Shown: positions 24,896 through 35,560, numbered from the stretch's first letter. The stretch: DNA of 64,000 nt from Micromonospora sp. NBC_00389 (GCF_036059255.1 NZ_CP107947.1:434001-498000), one strand, 5' to 3'. Program-made: numbers and translations. The notes: generated by a model not told the origin, from the sequence alone.

Positions 24896-26772
24896 CCGTG
24901 CGGGAGGCGGCCGACCCACCGCCCGGGGAAGAACCGGAGTTCGCCCGCTGGCGCGGGACGGCCACCGACCCGGAGGCCGACCGGAGCCGGGCCGAGGAGA
25001 CCAGCCCCGAGGCGGTGGCCCGGCTGCGCCGGCTCAGCCGGGCGCTGCTGGCCGACCTGCTCCGGCCGCACCGGAGTCGGCTCGCCGGCGCGGTCGGCCT
25101 GCTGCTGGCCCAGAACGCCGCGGCGATGGCCGGCCCGTACCTGGTCATGATCGGCATCGACCGGACCATCGCGCCGTTGCGGGCCGGTGACGCCGGCCCG
25201 GTGGCCGCCGTCGCCGGGGCGTTCGCCGTCGCTGCGGCGACCGAGTACGCGGCCCGCCGAGGTTTCCTCGCGCTTTCCGCCCGGATCGGCCAGGCCGTCC
25301 TGCTGGACCTGCGGCAGCGGGTGTTCGGGCACTTCCTGCGACTGTCGGTGGGCTTCCACGAGCGGTACACCTCCGGCCGGATGGTCTCCCGGCTCACCAG
25401 TGACCTGGACTCGATCGCCGAGCTGGTCGACGGCGGGATCGACAGTCTGGTGCTGGCCGCGCTGTCGATCCTGTCGGTGGCCGCCATCCTGCTCTGGCTG
25501 GACCTGCCGCTGGCCTCCGTGACGCTGTTCGCGTTCCCGTTCCTGTTCTGGCTCTCCCGCTGGTTCGCCCGGGCGTCGGCCAGCGCGTACCGACGGACCC
25601 GGGAAGCGGTCGCGCTGGTCATCGTGCACTTCGTGGAGTCCATGCGGGGCATCCGGGCGGTGCAGGCGTTCCGTCGGGAGCCGCGCAACCAGCGGATCTT
25701 CGTGGCGCTCGGCGACGACTACCGGCAGGCCAGCCTGCACGCGTTCCGCCTGATCGCCACGTACTCCCCGGCGATCAAGCTGATCGGCAACGTCACGGTG
25801 GCGGTGGTGCTCTGCTACGGCGGCTGGCGGGTGCTCGGCGGGCATACCGAGGTCGGGGCGCTCGCCGCGTTCCTGCTCTACCTGCGCCGCTTCTTCGAGC
25901 CGATGCAGGAGCTGAGCCAGTTCTACAACTCGCTCCAGTCGGCCACCGCAGCGCTGGAGAAGCTGGCCGGCGTGCTGGACGAGCGACCGGCGGTCGCCGA
26001 GCCGGCCCGGCCGGTGCCGCTGCCGACCGGCGCCGGCCGAGGGGAACTGGCCTTCCGGGCGGTCTCCTTCGGCTATCGCGCCGACACCCCGATCCTCGCC
26101 GGGCTGGAGCTGACCGTGCCGGCCGGGCAGACCGTCGCGTTGATCGGGCCGACCGGCGCGGGAAAGTCGACCATCGCCAAGCTGGTCGCCCGGTTTCACG
26201 ACCCGGACAGCGGTGCGGTCCGGATGGACGGCATCGACCTGCGTGCGGTGAGCGACGCCGACCTGCGCCGTGCGGTGGTGCTGGTGACCCAGGAGAACCA
26301 CCTGTTCAGCGGCACCGTGGCGGAGAACATCCGGTTCGGTCGGCCCGGCGCCGACGACGCCGCAGTGCAGGCCGCCGCCCGGGCGATCGGCGCGCACGAG
26401 TTCATCACCGCGCTACCAGAGGGGTACGCCACGCAGGTGCACCGGCGCGGCGGCCGGCTCTCCGCCGGGCAGCGGCAGCTCGTCGCGTTCGCCCGGGCGT
26501 TCCTGGCCGACCCGACCGTGCTGATCCTGGACGAGGCGACCTCCTCGCTGGACGTGCCGACCGAGCGGCTGGTGCAGCGGGCGCTCGGCACCATCCTGCG
26601 GGACCGGACCGCCCTGGTGATCGCGCACCGGCTCTCCACCGTGGAGACCGCCGACCGGGTGCTCGTCCTCGATGGTGGGCGGATCGTCGAGGACGGCCCG
26701 CCCGCCGTGCTGGCCGAGGCCGACGGCCGGTACGCGGCCCTGCACCGTCAGTGGCGCGACTCGATGATCTAG
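24892..26772 (+). CDS. ABC exporter half-transporter B (degenerate signature)
   Basis: A 626-residue partner exporter: a ~50-residue acidic N-terminal extension, six membrane helices, then the ATPase domain. Walker A is GPTGAGKST (about residue 418), Walker B the canonical [11 protein letters not shown] and H-loop AHRLST, but the signature reads LSAGQRQL instead of LSGGQ. Paired with half-transporter A, this gives one complete and one degenerate ATP site. The exported substrate is unknown; relatives are multidrug or lipid exporters. Confidence 0.9.
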   Translation: MTVREAADPPPGEEPEFARWRGTATDPEADRSRAEETSPEAVARLRRLSRALLADLLRPHRSRLAGAVGLLLAQNAAAMAGPYLVMIGIDRTIAPLRAGDAGPVAAVAGAFAVAAATEYAARRGFLALSARIGQAVLLDLRQRVFGHFLRLSVGFHERYTSGRMVSRLTSDLDSIAELVDGGIDSLVLAALSILSVAAILLWLDLPLASVTLFAFPFLFWLSRWFARASASAYRRTREAVALVIVHFVESMRGIRAVQAFRREPRNQRIFVALGDDYRQASLHAFRLIATYSPAIKLIGNVTVAVVLCYGGWRVLGGHTEVGALAAFLLYLRRFFEPMQELSQFYNSLQSATAALEKLAGVLDERPAVAEPARPVPLPTGAGRGELAFRAVSFGYRADTPILAGLELTVPAGQTVALIGPTGAGKSTIAKLVARFHDPDSGAVRMDGIDLRAVSDADLRRAVVLVTQENHLFSGTVAENIRFGRPGADDAAVQAAARAIGAHEFITALPEGYATQVHRRGGRLSAGQRQLVAFARAFLADPTVLILDEATSSLDVPTERLVQRALGTILRDRTALVIAHRLSTVETADRVLVLDGGRIVEDGPPAVLAEADGRYAALHRQWRDSMI

Positions 26773-26774
26773 GC

Positions 26775-26830
26775 GCGCACCGACCCGCGGTCGACGGTGC
26801 GCACCGACCCGCCGTCGACGGTGCGCACCG
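26775..26830 (+). repeat. 24-bp tandem repeat after the exporter genes
   Basis: A 24-bp unit starting gcgcaccgacccgcggtcga occurs 2.3 times head to tail, with one base difference, three bases after the stop. Each unit contains a GTCGAC core that can pair with its neighbour, so the array may act as a transcription stop. Confidence 0.6.
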
Positions 26831-26917
26831 TCCCGGCCTGCCTGTCGGCGCAGGCAGCCGTCGTGTCCCGGCCGCAACTACGTGGCCCGGCACCCGCGCG
26901 GTGCCTACGATCGCAGG

Positions 26918-29533
26918 ATGACCGATACGGCGAGGACGGCCCGCGCCGGTCTGCCCGAGCGTCCGAGTTTGGACGGGCTCGAGGAGACCTGGGCGCGCCG
27001 CTGGCAGGAGGAGGGCACGTACGCGTTCGACCGCTCCAGGTCGACTGTTCCGGGTCGCGACGCGGCGTCAGACGCGCCGAGCCGGAGTGGTCGCAGGGTG
27101 GACGTGTACTCGATCGACACCCCGCCGCCGACCGTATCGGGCGAGCTGCACATGGGACACGTCTTCTCGTACACGCACACCGACACCACGGCGCGGTACC
27201 AGCGGATGCGCGGCAAGGCCGTCTTCTACCCGATGGGCTGGGACGACAACGGCCTGCCCACCGAGCGCCGGGTGCAGAACGTGTACGGGGTGCGCTGCGA
27301 CCCGGCGCTGCCGTACGACCCGGTGTGGCGGCCACCGGCGACGCCGGTCGACGAGGCGGCACTCCGTGACCCCACCCCGATCTCGCGACGCAACTTCATC
27401 GAGCTATGCGAGCGGTTGACGGTCGCCGACGAGCAGGTCTTCGAGGCGCTCTGGCGACGGCTCGGGCTCTCGGTGGACTGGTCCCTGACGTACACCACGA
27501 TCGGCCGGGTCGCCCGGGCGACCAGCCAGCGGGCGTTCGTGCGCAACCTGCTCCGCGGCGAGGCGTACCAGTCGGAGGCGCCGACCCTGTGGGACGTTGG
27601 CTTCGCCACCGCGGTCGCCCAGGCCGAGCTGGAGGACCGGGAGCGCCCCGGCGCCTACCACCGGCTGCGGTTCACCGGGCCGACCGGACGGGAGGTGCTC
27701 ATCGACACCACCCGGCCCGAGCTGCTGCCGGCCTGTGTGGCACTGGTCTGCCACCCCGACGACGAGCGGTACGCCGACCTGGTGGGCGGCACGGTGCGCA
27801 GCCCGCTGTTCGACGTCGAGGTGCCGGTGCACGCCCACCCGCTCGCCGACCCGGCCAAGGGCACCGGCATCGCGATGGTCTGCACGTTCGGCGACCTGAC
27901 CGACGTGACCTGGTGGCGTGAGCTGCGGCTGGCCACCCGAGTCGTGATCGGCCGGGACGGCCGGCTGCTTCCCGAGCCGCCGGCCGGGGTGCCGGCACAG
28001 CCGTACGCGGCACTGGCCGGGCAGACCGTCAACAGCGCCCGCCGGACGATCGTCGGGATGCTGGCCGACGCGGGTGACCTGATCGGCGAGCCGCGCCCGA
28101 TCACCCACCCGGTCAAGTTCTACGAACGCGGCGACCGGCCGCTGGAGATCGTCTCGACCCGGCAGTGGTACCTGCGCAACGGCGGCCGGGATGCCGAGCT
28201 GCGGGCGACGCTGCTGGCCCGGGGCGAGCAGCTGCACTGGGTGCCGGCGCACATGAAGCACCGCTACGACAACTGGGTGGCCGGCCTGACCGGTGACTGG
28301 CTGGTCAGTCGGCAGCGTTTCTTCGGGGTGCCGGTGCCGGTGTGGTACCGGCTCGACAACGCTGGCGAGCCGGACTGGTCCCACCCTCTCACGCCGGACG
28401 AGTCCGCGCTGCCGGTCGATCCATCCAGCGATCCGGCGCCCGGCTACGACGAGTCGCAGCGCGGCCAGCCGGGCGGCTTCGTCGGCGACCCGGACGTGCT
28501 GGACACCTGGGCCACCTCATCGCTGACCCCGCAGATCGTCGGCGGTTGGGAGACCGACCCGGACCTGTTCGCCCAGGTCTTCCCGATGGACCTCCGCCCA
28601 CAGGGGCAGGAGATCATCCGGACCTGGCTCTTCGACAGCGTGGTCCGTTCGCACTTCGAGCACGGCGTGCTGCCCTGGCGGGACACCGTGCTCTCCGGCT
28701 GGATCCTCGACCCGGACCGCAAGAAGATGGCCAAGTCCAAGGGGAACGTGGTCACCCCACTGGCGCTGCTGGAGCAGCACGGCTCGGACGCGGTGCGCTA
28801 CTGGGCGGCCAGTGGCAAGCCCGGCATGGACCTGGCCTTCGACCCGGCGCAGATCAAGGTCGGTCGGCGGCTGGCCACCAAGCTGCTCAACGCGTCGAAG
28901 TTCGCGCTCGGGCTGGGCGCGGCGGACGCGCTGCGCACCCCGGCGACCGCCCCGCTGGACCGGGCCATGCTCGCCGAACTGGCCACCGTCGTCACCGCGG
29001 CGGGCGCCGCCTTCGACTCGTACGACCACACGGCGGCGTTGCAGGTCACCGAGGCGTTCTTCTGGCGGTTCTGCGACGACTACATCGAGCTGGTCAAGGA
29101 GCGCGCGTACGGCACCGGAGCGGCGGCCGACTCGGCGCGGGCGGCGCTGGCCTCGGCACTGTCGGTGCAGTTGCGGCTGTTCGCCCCGGTGCTGCCGTAC
29201 GTCACCGAGGAGGTCTGGTCCTGGTGGCGGTACGGCTCGGTGCACCGGGCGCCGTGGCCCACCACGCACGAGGTGGCCCGGACGACGGAGGGGACGGGCG
29301 ACCCGGCGCTGCTACGGCTGGCCGGCGACGCGCTCAGCCAGGTGCGGCGGGCGAAGTCGGAGCGGAAGCTGTCGATGAAGGCAGAGGTGCCGCTGGCGGA
29401 GGCGCTCGGGCCGGCGGCGCTGCTGGAACAGCTCACCCTGGTCGCCGACGACCTGCGCGCGGCCGGCCGGATCGGCAAGCTGGACCTGCTCCCCGACCGC
29501 ACCCCGGAACTCGTCATCGCCTGCGCCTTCTGA
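26918..29533 (+). CDS. valS: Valine--tRNA ligase
   Basis: An 871-residue class Ia aminoacyl-tRNA synthetase charging tRNA-Val. The HIGH motif is HMGH in [16 protein letters not shown], the KMSKS motif is KKMAKSKGN near residue 608, and the editing domain lies between ([17 protein letters not shown]). The C-terminal anticodon-binding domain ends in a short basic tail, without the long coiled-coil of other ValS. This matches the archaeal-like ValS used by many actinobacteria. Start at ATG 26918 (MTDTARTAR); an upstream frame reaching 26882 lacks a ribosome site. Confidence 0.95.
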   Translation: MTDTARTARAGLPERPSLDGLEETWARRWQEEGTYAFDRSRSTVPGRDAASDAPSRSGRRVDVYSIDTPPPTVSGELHMGHVFSYTHTDTTARYQRMRGKAVFYPMGWDDNGLPTERRVQNVYGVRCDPALPYDPVWRPPATPVDEAALRDPTPISRRNFIELCERLTVADEQVFEALWRRLGLSVDWSLTYTTIGRVARATSQRAFVRNLLRGEAYQSEAPTLWDVGFATAVAQAELEDRERPGAYHRLRFTGPTGREVLIDTTRPELLPACVALVCHPDDERYADLVGGTVRSPLFDVEVPVHAHPLADPAKGTGIAMVCTFGDLTDVTWWRELRLATRVVIGRDGRLLPEPPAGVPAQPYAALAGQTVNSARRTIVGMLADAGDLIGEPRPITHPVKFYERGDRPLEIVSTRQWYLRNGGRDAELRATLLARGEQLHWVPAHMKHRYDNWVAGLTGDWLVSRQRFFGVPVPVWYRLDNAGEPDWSHPLTPDESALPVDPSSDPAPGYDESQRGQPGGFVGDPDVLDTWATSSLTPQIVGGWETDPDLFAQVFPMDLRPQGQEIIRTWLFDSVVRSHFEHGVLPWRDTVLSGWILDPDRKKMAKSKGNVVTPLALLEQHGSDAVRYWAASGKPGMDLAFDPAQIKVGRRLATKLLNASKFALGLGAADALRTPATAPLDRAMLAELATVVTAAGAAFDSYDHTAALQVTEAFFWRFCDDYIELVKERAYGTGAAADSARAALASALSVQLRLFAPVLPYVTEEVWSWWRYGSVHRAPWPTTHEVARTTEGTGDPALLRLAGDALSQVRRAKSERKLSMKAEVPLAEALGPAALLEQLTLVADDLRAAGRIGKLDLLPDRTPELVIACAF

Positions 29534-29548
29534 CCGGCGCGGAAGCGG

Positions 29549-30193
29549 TCACCAGCCGCGCAGGAAACGCAGGCCGACCAGGATCGCGACCACCGCCGGC
29601 CCGACCAGCAGGGTGATCGCCTGGAGCCGGTACTGCATCCGGTGCCGGGTCAACTCGACCGCGTTGCCCAGCACGATCGCCCCGGCCAGCATCATGAACC
29701 CGCCCCACCAGCCGGTCTTCAGGTCGATCAGATCCACCCGGATCAGTTGCAGGGTCAGCCCGACCAGCGCGCCGGTGAGCGCGAGCAGGGCCACCGCCCG
29801 GTGCAGGCCGCGGGCCAGCGGGTGGGCTGCCCGCCACAGGTAGGTGCCGGCGACAGCCAGGCAGGGCAGCACCACCAGCGCCGGCCAGCCCCGGCCCATC
29901 ACGCCGAACATCAGCAGCGCGCCCACCGCGAACACCAGCGTGCCGACGCAGGCGATGACGTACCCGGCGAAGGCCCGGCCGCCGCCCCGGGCCAGCAGCG
30001 GCCCGCCGCTGGCCGCGATCAGCGCGCCCGGGATCAGGATGAACCCGGCCCACCAGTGGAACCGTCCGCTGCCCTGGGCGGCCGTCGCGACCGTGGCGCA
30101 GACGAGCCCGGCGACCGCCAGGCTGGTCAGCCACGGCCGGCTGCTTCGGGAGTACGGTTCAGCCAACGACGTCCGCTCCGCTTCGACGTTCAC
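29549..30193 (-). CDS. Multi-pass membrane protein, unknown
   Basis: About 214 residues with six to seven hydrophobic segments (LTSLAVAGLVCATVATAA, WWAGFILIPGALIAAS, VIACVGTLVFAVGALLMF, ALVVLPCLAVAGTYLW, ALLALTGALVGLTL, GGFMMLAGAIVLGNAVEL, ITLLVGPAVVAILVGL). No family motif is recognised. GTG 30193 is chosen; a GTG at 30217 would add eight residues. It is convergent with valS, separated by only 15 bases. Confidence 0.65.
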   Translation of the reverse strand: MNVEAERTSLAEPYSRSSRPWLTSLAVAGLVCATVATAAQGSGRFHWWAGFILIPGALIAASGGPLLARGGGRAFAGYVIACVGTLVFAVGALLMFGVMGRGWPALVVLPCLAVAGTYLWRAAHPLARGLHRAVALLALTGALVGLTLQLIRVDLIDLKTGWWGGFMMLAGAIVLGNAVELTRHRMQYRLQAITLLVGPAVVAILVGLRFLRGW

Positions 30194-30286
30194 GCCCACC
30201 AGCCTGGCCCGAGGCACCCCTGCCGGTACATCCGGCCAGCCCTACCGACCGCGGGTGGCTGGCCGGAACAGCGACTCGCACCGGCC

Positions 30287-30997
30287 TCAGCTCGTCTCGC
30301 CGGCCACGCTGAACGAGCGCAGGCGGTCGATGGCCAGCACGGTGAAGCCGACGCTGACCAACGCGGTCATCACCGCCGCCACCGGCACCGACACGCTGGT
30401 CTCCAGCAGCCCGGTGGGGGCGATCCGGTCGGCGAGGGCGATCACGTACTGCTGGATGGAGAGCACCTTGGTGCCGCTGACGAAGTTGCCCAGCAGCCCC
30501 TCCCAGATGAGCACGTAGACCAGGCCGAGCAGCACCGGCCGCCGGGTCACCAGGCTGAGCGCGAGGAACAGCGCCGTGTACGCCAGCGCGCCGAGCGTCG
30601 CCGCGGCGGCCAGCGCCAGACCGAGGCGTACCGAAGCGGCCAGCACGCCCGCGATGTAGAGCGGCACCGCGACGGTGGCCGCGGTGACCCCTGCGGCCAC
30701 CGCGAGCTTGGGCAGCACGATCTGCCAGCGCGGCAACGGCTTGGTCAGGATGTGCACCACCGTGCCGTCGTCGATCTCGGCGCCCAGCACGCCGGTGCCG
30801 ATGATCAGCGCCACCACCGGCAGCACCACGGCCAGCCCGAGGCCGACCAGCACCGGCGGCCCCCACTCGCCCGGGTCCACCCCCAACGAGCGGCAGAGCA
30901 CGGCCAGCCCGAGCAGCACCAACGGCAGCGGGAGCAGCAGCAGGAACCGGCGCCGGCCGAACAGGCCGCGCGCGGTGATCCAGGTAACGGTCGACAT
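30287..30997 (-). CDS. ABC transporter permease (ABC-2 type)
   Basis: A 236-residue membrane protein with six predicted helices, of the ABC-2 type: a short N-terminal anchor, GTGVLGAEIDDGTVVHILTKPLPRW as the amphipathic region after helix 2, and LSLVTRRPVLLGLVYVLIWEGLLGN. It is the last of four tightly packed minus-strand genes, starting four bases after the stop of the ATPase gene at 31002, its probable partner. Confidence 0.82.
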   Translation of the reverse strand: MSTVTWITARGLFGRRRFLLLLPLPLVLLGLAVLCRSLGVDPGEWGPPVLVGLGLAVVLPVVALIIGTGVLGAEIDDGTVVHILTKPLPRWQIVLPKLAVAAGVTAATVAVPLYIAGVLAASVRLGLALAAAATLGALAYTALFLALSLVTRRPVLLGLVYVLIWEGLLGNFVSGTKVLSIQQYVIALADRIAPTGLLETSVSVPVAAVMTALVSVGFTVLAIDRLRSFSVAGETS

Positions 30998-31001
30998 GTT
31001 C

Positions 31002-31913
31002 TCAGGCCTCCACCAGGTAGGAGAAGACGCTCTCCAGGGACTCGTCGGACGGCACCAGCTGGCGCACCCGGATGCCCCGGTTCAGCGCGATCCGGGGCAG
31101 CGCCCGGGTGAAGGCGCCGTAGTCGCCGGCGCGCACGGTCAGGCCGGTGCGGTCCAGCTCGACCCCGCTCACCGACGGTTCGGCGATCAGCGCCACGGCC
31201 AGCGCCCGGTCGTCGGTGGAGCGCACCGCGAAGACGTGCGGCCGGTTGGTCATCAACCGGCGGATGGTCCGGAAGTCGCCGGAGGCCGCCAGGCGGCCGG
31301 CCACCATCACCTGGACCGTCCCGGAGACCTGCTCGACCTCCTCCAGGATGTGCGAGCTGAACAGGATGGTCCGGCCGGCGTCGCCCAGGGTGTGCAGCAG
31401 CTGCATCATGTGCAGCCGCTGGCGCGGGTCCATCCCGTTGAACGGCTCGTCGAGCAGCAGCACCTGCGGGTCGTGCACCAGCGCGGCGGCCACCCGGGCC
31501 CGTTGCCGCATGCCCTTGGAGTAGGTGCCGATCCGCCGGTCCTGCGCCGACTCCAGCTCCACCAGGTCGATGGCCCGTCGGGCCGCCGCCGCCGGGTCGG
31601 CCAGCCGGTGCAGCTTCGCGCTGGCCAGCACGAACTCGTACGCGCTGAGGTAGCCCTGCACCGCCTCCCGCTCGCTGACCAGCCCCAGCCGCCGGTAGAC
31701 GTCGGGGTTGCGCCAGGTCGGCTCGTCGTCGAGCGTCACCGTGCCTCGCGACGGGGAGAGGAACCCGGCCATCATGTGCAACAGCGTGGTCTTGCCAGCG
31801 CCGTTCGGGCCGAGCAGCCCGGTCACTCCCGGCCCGAGGGTCATGCTGATGTCGTTGACGGCGACCACATTGCCGTACCACCGGGACACCCCGGCCAGGC
31901 TCAGCGTGCTCAT
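31002..31913 (-). CDS. ABC transporter ATP-binding protein
   Basis: A 303-residue ATPase. Walker A is GPNGAGKTT near residue 36, the signature is YSKGMRQRARVAAALVHDP, Walker B is LLLDEPFNGMDP, and SHILEEVEQV is the H-loop region. The C-terminal ~80 residues form an extra regulatory-like domain. ATG 31913 overlaps the upstream permease stop (ATGA). It likely drives the downstream permease at 30287. Confidence 0.87.
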   Translation of the reverse strand: MSTLSLAGVSRWYGNVVAVNDISMTLGPGVTGLLGPNGAGKTTLLHMMAGFLSPSRGTVTLDDEPTWRNPDVYRRLGLVSEREAVQGYLSAYEFVLASAKLHRLADPAAAARRAIDLVELESAQDRRIGTYSKGMRQRARVAAALVHDPQVLLLDEPFNGMDPRQRLHMMQLLHTLGDAGRTILFSSHILEEVEQVSGTVQVMVAGRLAASGDFRTIRRLMTNRPHVFAVRSTDDRALAVALIAEPSVSGVELDRTGLTVRAGDYGAFTRALPRIALNRGIRVRQLVPSDESLESVFSYLVEA

Positions 31914-32818
31914 CAGGAGGCGACCTTCCGGTAGCGGGCCAGCAGGAGGGCGGTCGCGCCAGCGACCAGCAGCACTGCGGCCAAGGCGTAGACCGGGCCG
32001 AACCTGCCGATCGACGGGCCGCCCTGATCGCCCTCCACCAGCAGGTCGCCCAGCGACCAGATGCCGACGCCCTGCACCAGGGTGGAGGGCGAGGCCAGCC
32101 CGGCCAGCTCGTTGGCCGTCCGCGACGGCAGGATGCTCAGCGTGCCCACGATCGGGGTGGTCATCAGGAAGACCGCGACCACGCCGCCGGCGGCGAAGGC
32201 GCGCTTGCCGGTCAGCGACGCGACCAGCAGCCCGACCGACGCGAAGACCACCGCCCACAGCCCGGCGTAGAGCAGCCCGGGCAGCAGGTCGAGCAGCTCG
32301 TTCCAGACCCCTCGCATGCCCTCCTTGGTGGTGAACGCGGCACCCAGGAACATCACCAGCTGCGGCCCACCGAGCAGCAGCCAGAGCGCGGTGACCAGCG
32401 CCAGCAGCTTGGCCAGCGCGTAGTCGCCGCGCGGCAGCGGCCGGGAGAAGTAGAGCGGGAGCACGCCGCTGCGCAGGTCCCGGGAGACCAGCTCCGGTGC
32501 GGCCACCGCCACGAAGAACAGGACCAGCCAGCTCATCGAGTCGGCGAACTGGGCGTACGTGGCGACCGGCTCGCCGATCTGGCTGCGTACCGCGGCCAGC
32601 GCCACCGCGACCAGGGTGACGATGCCGACCACCAGCCAGGGGAAGATCTTGGCCTTGGCGCTACGCCCGAACCCGAACGCGGTGCGCAGCCCGTGCAGGT
32701 AGAGCGCGCCGAAGACGTGCCGGCGGCCCAGCCGTGAGCCGCGGTAGCGCTGGTAGCCAATGTCGTGGATGACGCCGCCCGGCGCGGAGCGCACGGCGGC
32801 GGAAGACGGCTCAGGCAT
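31913..32818 (-). CDS. ABC transporter permease (ABC-2 type, GldF-like)
   Basis: A 301-residue membrane protein. An N-terminal soluble stretch (GVIHDIGYQRYRGSRLGRRHVF) is followed by about six helices; PELVSRDLRSGVLPLYFSRPLPRGDYALAKLLA is the characteristic cytosolic loop. It overlaps the upstream ATPase stop by eight bases and the downstream ATPase start by three. Substrate unknown. Confidence 0.82.
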   Translation of the reverse strand: MPEPSSAAVRSAPGGVIHDIGYQRYRGSRLGRRHVFGALYLHGLRTAFGFGRSAKAKIFPWLVVGIVTLVAVALAAVRSQIGEPVATYAQFADSMSWLVLFFVAVAAPELVSRDLRSGVLPLYFSRPLPRGDYALAKLLALVTALWLLLGGPQLVMFLGAAFTTKEGMRGVWNELLDLLPGLLYAGLWAVVFASVGLLVASLTGKRAFAAGGVVAVFLMTTPIVGTLSILPSRTANELAGLASPSTLVQGVGIWSLGDLLVEGDQGGPSIGRFGPVYALAAVLLVAGATALLLARYRKVAS

Positions 32819-33725
32819 GGGTGAGCTCCCTCGTGGCGAAGAGTTCGGCCACCCGGTGCCGGCGCTGGTCCAGTCGATGCAGCGGCAGGTCCAGCTCGGC
32901 GACCGCGCCGAGGATCAGGTCGTAGGTGCTGTCGTCGGCCAGCGGTACGAGCAGCAGCCGGCCGTCGCGCGCCACCGGCAGTTTGAGCTCGGCAAGCCGG
33001 GCGGCCAACTCCTCGGTGCCCTCGCTGACCTCCACGGCGAGCACGTCGGTGGCCGAGGTCATCGCGGAGATGTGGTCGGCGCGCAGCAGCCGACCGCCGT
33101 CGATTGCGATCAGCGTGTCGCAGATCCGCTCCACCTCGCCCAGCAGGTGCGAGCAGACCAGCACGGAGATGCCGAACTCGGTGCCGATCCGGTGCACCAG
33201 CGCCAGCATGGCGTCCCGGCCGGCCGGGTCCAGGCCGTTGGTCGGCTCGTCGAGCAGCAGCAGGTCGGGGTCGTGCACCAGCGCCTGGGCCAGCTTGACC
33301 CGCTGCTTCATGCCGGTGGAGTAGCCGCCGACCGGGCGGTAACGCTCCTCGTAGAGCCCAACGTGCCGCAACGCCTCCGAAGCCCGCTCCCGGGCCGCGG
33401 TGCGCGGAAGGCCGCTCATCCGGCCGAGGTGGGTGACCAGCTCAGCGGCGGACAGGTCCGGCGGGAGGCAGTCGTGCTCGGGCATGTAGCCGACCCGGGC
33501 CCGGACCTCCGCCGGGTCGGTGGTCGGGTCGATGCCGAGCACCGACACCTGACCGGTGGTGGGAGCAATCAGGCCGAGCAGGATCTTGATCAGGGTGGAT
33601 TTGCCGGCGCCGTTCGCGCCCACCAGGCCGATGATCCCGGGCTCGACGGCGACGGTGAGGTCAGCGAGCGCGGTGACCCGACCTCCGTACGTCTTGGTGA
33701 GCGACTGGGTCGCGATCAGTGTCAC
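32811..33725 (-). CDS. ABC transporter ATP-binding protein, operon head
   Basis: A 304-residue ATPase. Walker A is GANGAGKST, the signature is YSTGMKQRVKLAQALVHDP, Walker B is LLLDEPTNGLDP and the H-loop is CSHLLGEVE. GTG 33725 is preferred to an ATG at 33797, because the extra residues have shadow-like composition (MPGSGERPGRAGARCG). It is the first gene of a four-gene unit (ATPase, permease, ATPase, permease) that is fully overlapping or nearly so. Confidence 0.87.
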   Translation of the reverse strand: MTLIATQSLTKTYGGRVTALADLTVAVEPGIIGLVGANGAGKSTLIKILLGLIAPTTGQVSVLGIDPTTDPAEVRARVGYMPEHDCLPPDLSAAELVTHLGRMSGLPRTAARERASEALRHVGLYEERYRPVGGYSTGMKQRVKLAQALVHDPDLLLLDEPTNGLDPAGRDAMLALVHRIGTEFGISVLVCSHLLGEVERICDTLIAIDGGRLLRADHISAMTSATDVLAVEVSEGTEELAARLAELKLPVARDGRLLLVPLADDSTYDLILGAVAELDLPLHRLDQRRHRVAELFATRELTHA

Positions 33726-33957
33726 GCTGCCCAGCGTAGGGAGTCGGTGCCCACAGCGGGCACCGGCTCGCCCCGGGCGCTCCCCTGATCCTGGCAACAG
33801 TTGACCCCTAAGGTCCGCTGGCCGGCGACGTTTGCGCCGGTCCCGCGCTCCACCGGACCCCGCCGATGGAATCGCGCATTGAAGATGACACCATTCACCC
33901 TCCGTTCACCTGGCGGTGTTCCGGGGGTATTCGGCCGCCGACACGGGAGGGATCGTG

Positions 33958-35472
33958 ATGGTCGGAGTGGACGTCCCCAAGGTGAGTGTCGTGGTGCCGG
34001 CGTACAACTGCCGTCGTCACATCGAGAAGCTGATCGCCTCGCTGCTGCGCCAGTCGATGCCCGCCGACGAGTTCGAGGTGATCGTCGTCGACGACGGCTC
34101 GACCGACGGCACGGGCGAGCGGTTGGACGAGCTGGCCGCCGCGCACCCGCACATCCAGGTGCTGCACATCGAGAACTCGGGCTGGCCGTCGCGACCGCGC
34201 AACCTGGGCATCGAGCGGGCCCGCGGCGAGTACGTCTTCTTCGCCGACGACGACGACTGGTTCGCCGACCAGGCGCTGGAGCGGCTCTACGAGTGCGCGA
34301 AGAAGTACGACGCGGACATCGTGGTCGGGAAGATGGCCGGGCACGGGCGGCCGGTGCCGCGGGAGTTGTTCCGGAAGAACAACTTCGACGCCACCCTGGA
34401 GAACTCGCCGCTGATCGACAGCCTGACCTGCCACAAGCTGTTCCGCCGGTCGTTCCTCAACGAGCACGGGGTGCGGTTCCCGGAGGGCGGCAAGCGTCGG
34501 CTGGAGGACCACCTGGTGGTGGTGCGGGCCTACTTCCTGTCCGGGCGCACCTGCGTGCTGTCCGACTACACGTGCTACCACCACGCCCAGCGGGGCGACG
34601 CGCGCAACGTCACCGCTGCCCTGCTGGACCCATCGAGCTACTTCGCCAACCTGCGCGACGCGCTGGACATCGTGGATGCCAACACCGAGCCGGGCCCGCT
34701 GCGGGACCGGCTGCACCGGCGGTGGCTGCGCAACGAGATGCTCAACCGGTTGCGCGGCAAGCGACTGCTGAGCGCCCCCGAGAGCTGGCTGGAGCAGGTC
34801 GCCCTGGAGACCCAGAAGGTCATCCAGGACCGGTTCGCTCCCGGCGTGGCCGCGGGCCTGCCGCCGCTGCAACGAGCCGTGGCGTTCCTGGCGGAGCGGG
34901 GCCGGTTCGCCGACCTGCGCCGGCTGGCCTCCTGGGAGGCGGGCATCGCGGCGCACGGCACGATTGACGAACACAAGCGGGCCGACCGCGCCGTCACGGT
35001 GACCGTCGCCGCCGAACTGCGCTCCGCGGACCGGCCGATCGGCTTCCGCGCCGACGACGGGCGGGACGTGCTGGTGCTGCCGGTGGACGAGGTCGCCCCC
35101 GAGGTGCTCGACTCCACCACCCAGGTCCGCAAGGCCCGGCTGGACGTGGTCGCCCGCCGCAGGGAGACCGGCGACGAGATCTTCCTGCCGGTGCAGTTCC
35201 GAACCGAACGGGTCGCCAGCCCGACCGACGCGGACACCACCCACCTGGTGCACCGGGCCACCACCACGATCGACTTCGGCGCCCTCAACGGCGGCCGGAC
35301 CCGGGGTAGCTGGCTCCTCAAGGCACGGATCACCAACGCCGGCTGGACCGAGGACGCGCACCTGCCGCTGGTGTTCATCTGCCGGGCCGACGGCTCGCGA
35401 CCTCGGATCCGCGACCAGCGAAAGCCCTGGAACCGGCTGCGGTCGGCGGTGGGCCGCCGGATCCGCCGCTGA
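33958..35472 (+). CDS. Glycosyltransferase family 2 with C-terminal beta domain
   Basis: A 504-residue cytoplasmic glycosyltransferase. SVVVPAYNCRRHIEKLI opens the GT-A fold, DDGSTDGT is at residues 45-52, and ADDDDWFADQAL (97-101) holds the DXD-like metal site. Residues about 330-500 form an extra beta-rich domain (TVTVAAELR, LDVVARRRETGDEIFLPV) of the kind found in wall- or teichoic-acid-type transferases. There is no membrane helix. ATG 33958 is chosen with GGGAGG seven bases upstream; GTG 33955 is possible. The APS kinase gene follows after 88 bases. Confidence 0.87.
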   Translation: MVGVDVPKVSVVVPAYNCRRHIEKLIASLLRQSMPADEFEVIVVDDGSTDGTGERLDELAAAHPHIQVLHIENSGWPSRPRNLGIERARGEYVFFADDDDWFADQALERLYECAKKYDADIVVGKMAGHGRPVPRELFRKNNFDATLENSPLIDSLTCHKLFRRSFLNEHGVRFPEGGKRRLEDHLVVVRAYFLSGRTCVLSDYTCYHHAQRGDARNVTAALLDPSSYFANLRDALDIVDANTEPGPLRDRLHRRWLRNEMLNRLRGKRLLSAPESWLEQVALETQKVIQDRFAPGVAAGLPPLQRAVAFLAERGRFADLRRLASWEAGIAAHGTIDEHKRADRAVTVTVAAELRSADRPIGFRADDGRDVLVLPVDEVAPEVLDSTTQVRKARLDVVARRRETGDEIFLPVQFRTERVASPTDADTTHLVHRATTTIDFGALNGGRTRGSWLLKARITNAGWTEDAHLPLVFICRADGSRPRIRDQRKPWNRLRSAVGRRIRR

Positions 35473-35560
35473 TCCGCCCGCCCTGGTCGTGGAGTGGCGC
35501 CCTCGACCGATCGGCGGTCGGCTGCGAAACTGTGTGCCGGTCAGCGAGTGGGGGGTGTGG

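Noticed and set aside
29642..31111. Long plus-strand frame antisense to the membrane protein and ABC permease
   Set aside because: Gln/His/Arg-rich shadow of hydrophobic minus-strand genes.
33955..33957. GTG as start of the glycosyltransferase gene
   Set aside because: The next codon ATG has better spacing (seven bases) from the GGGAGG site.
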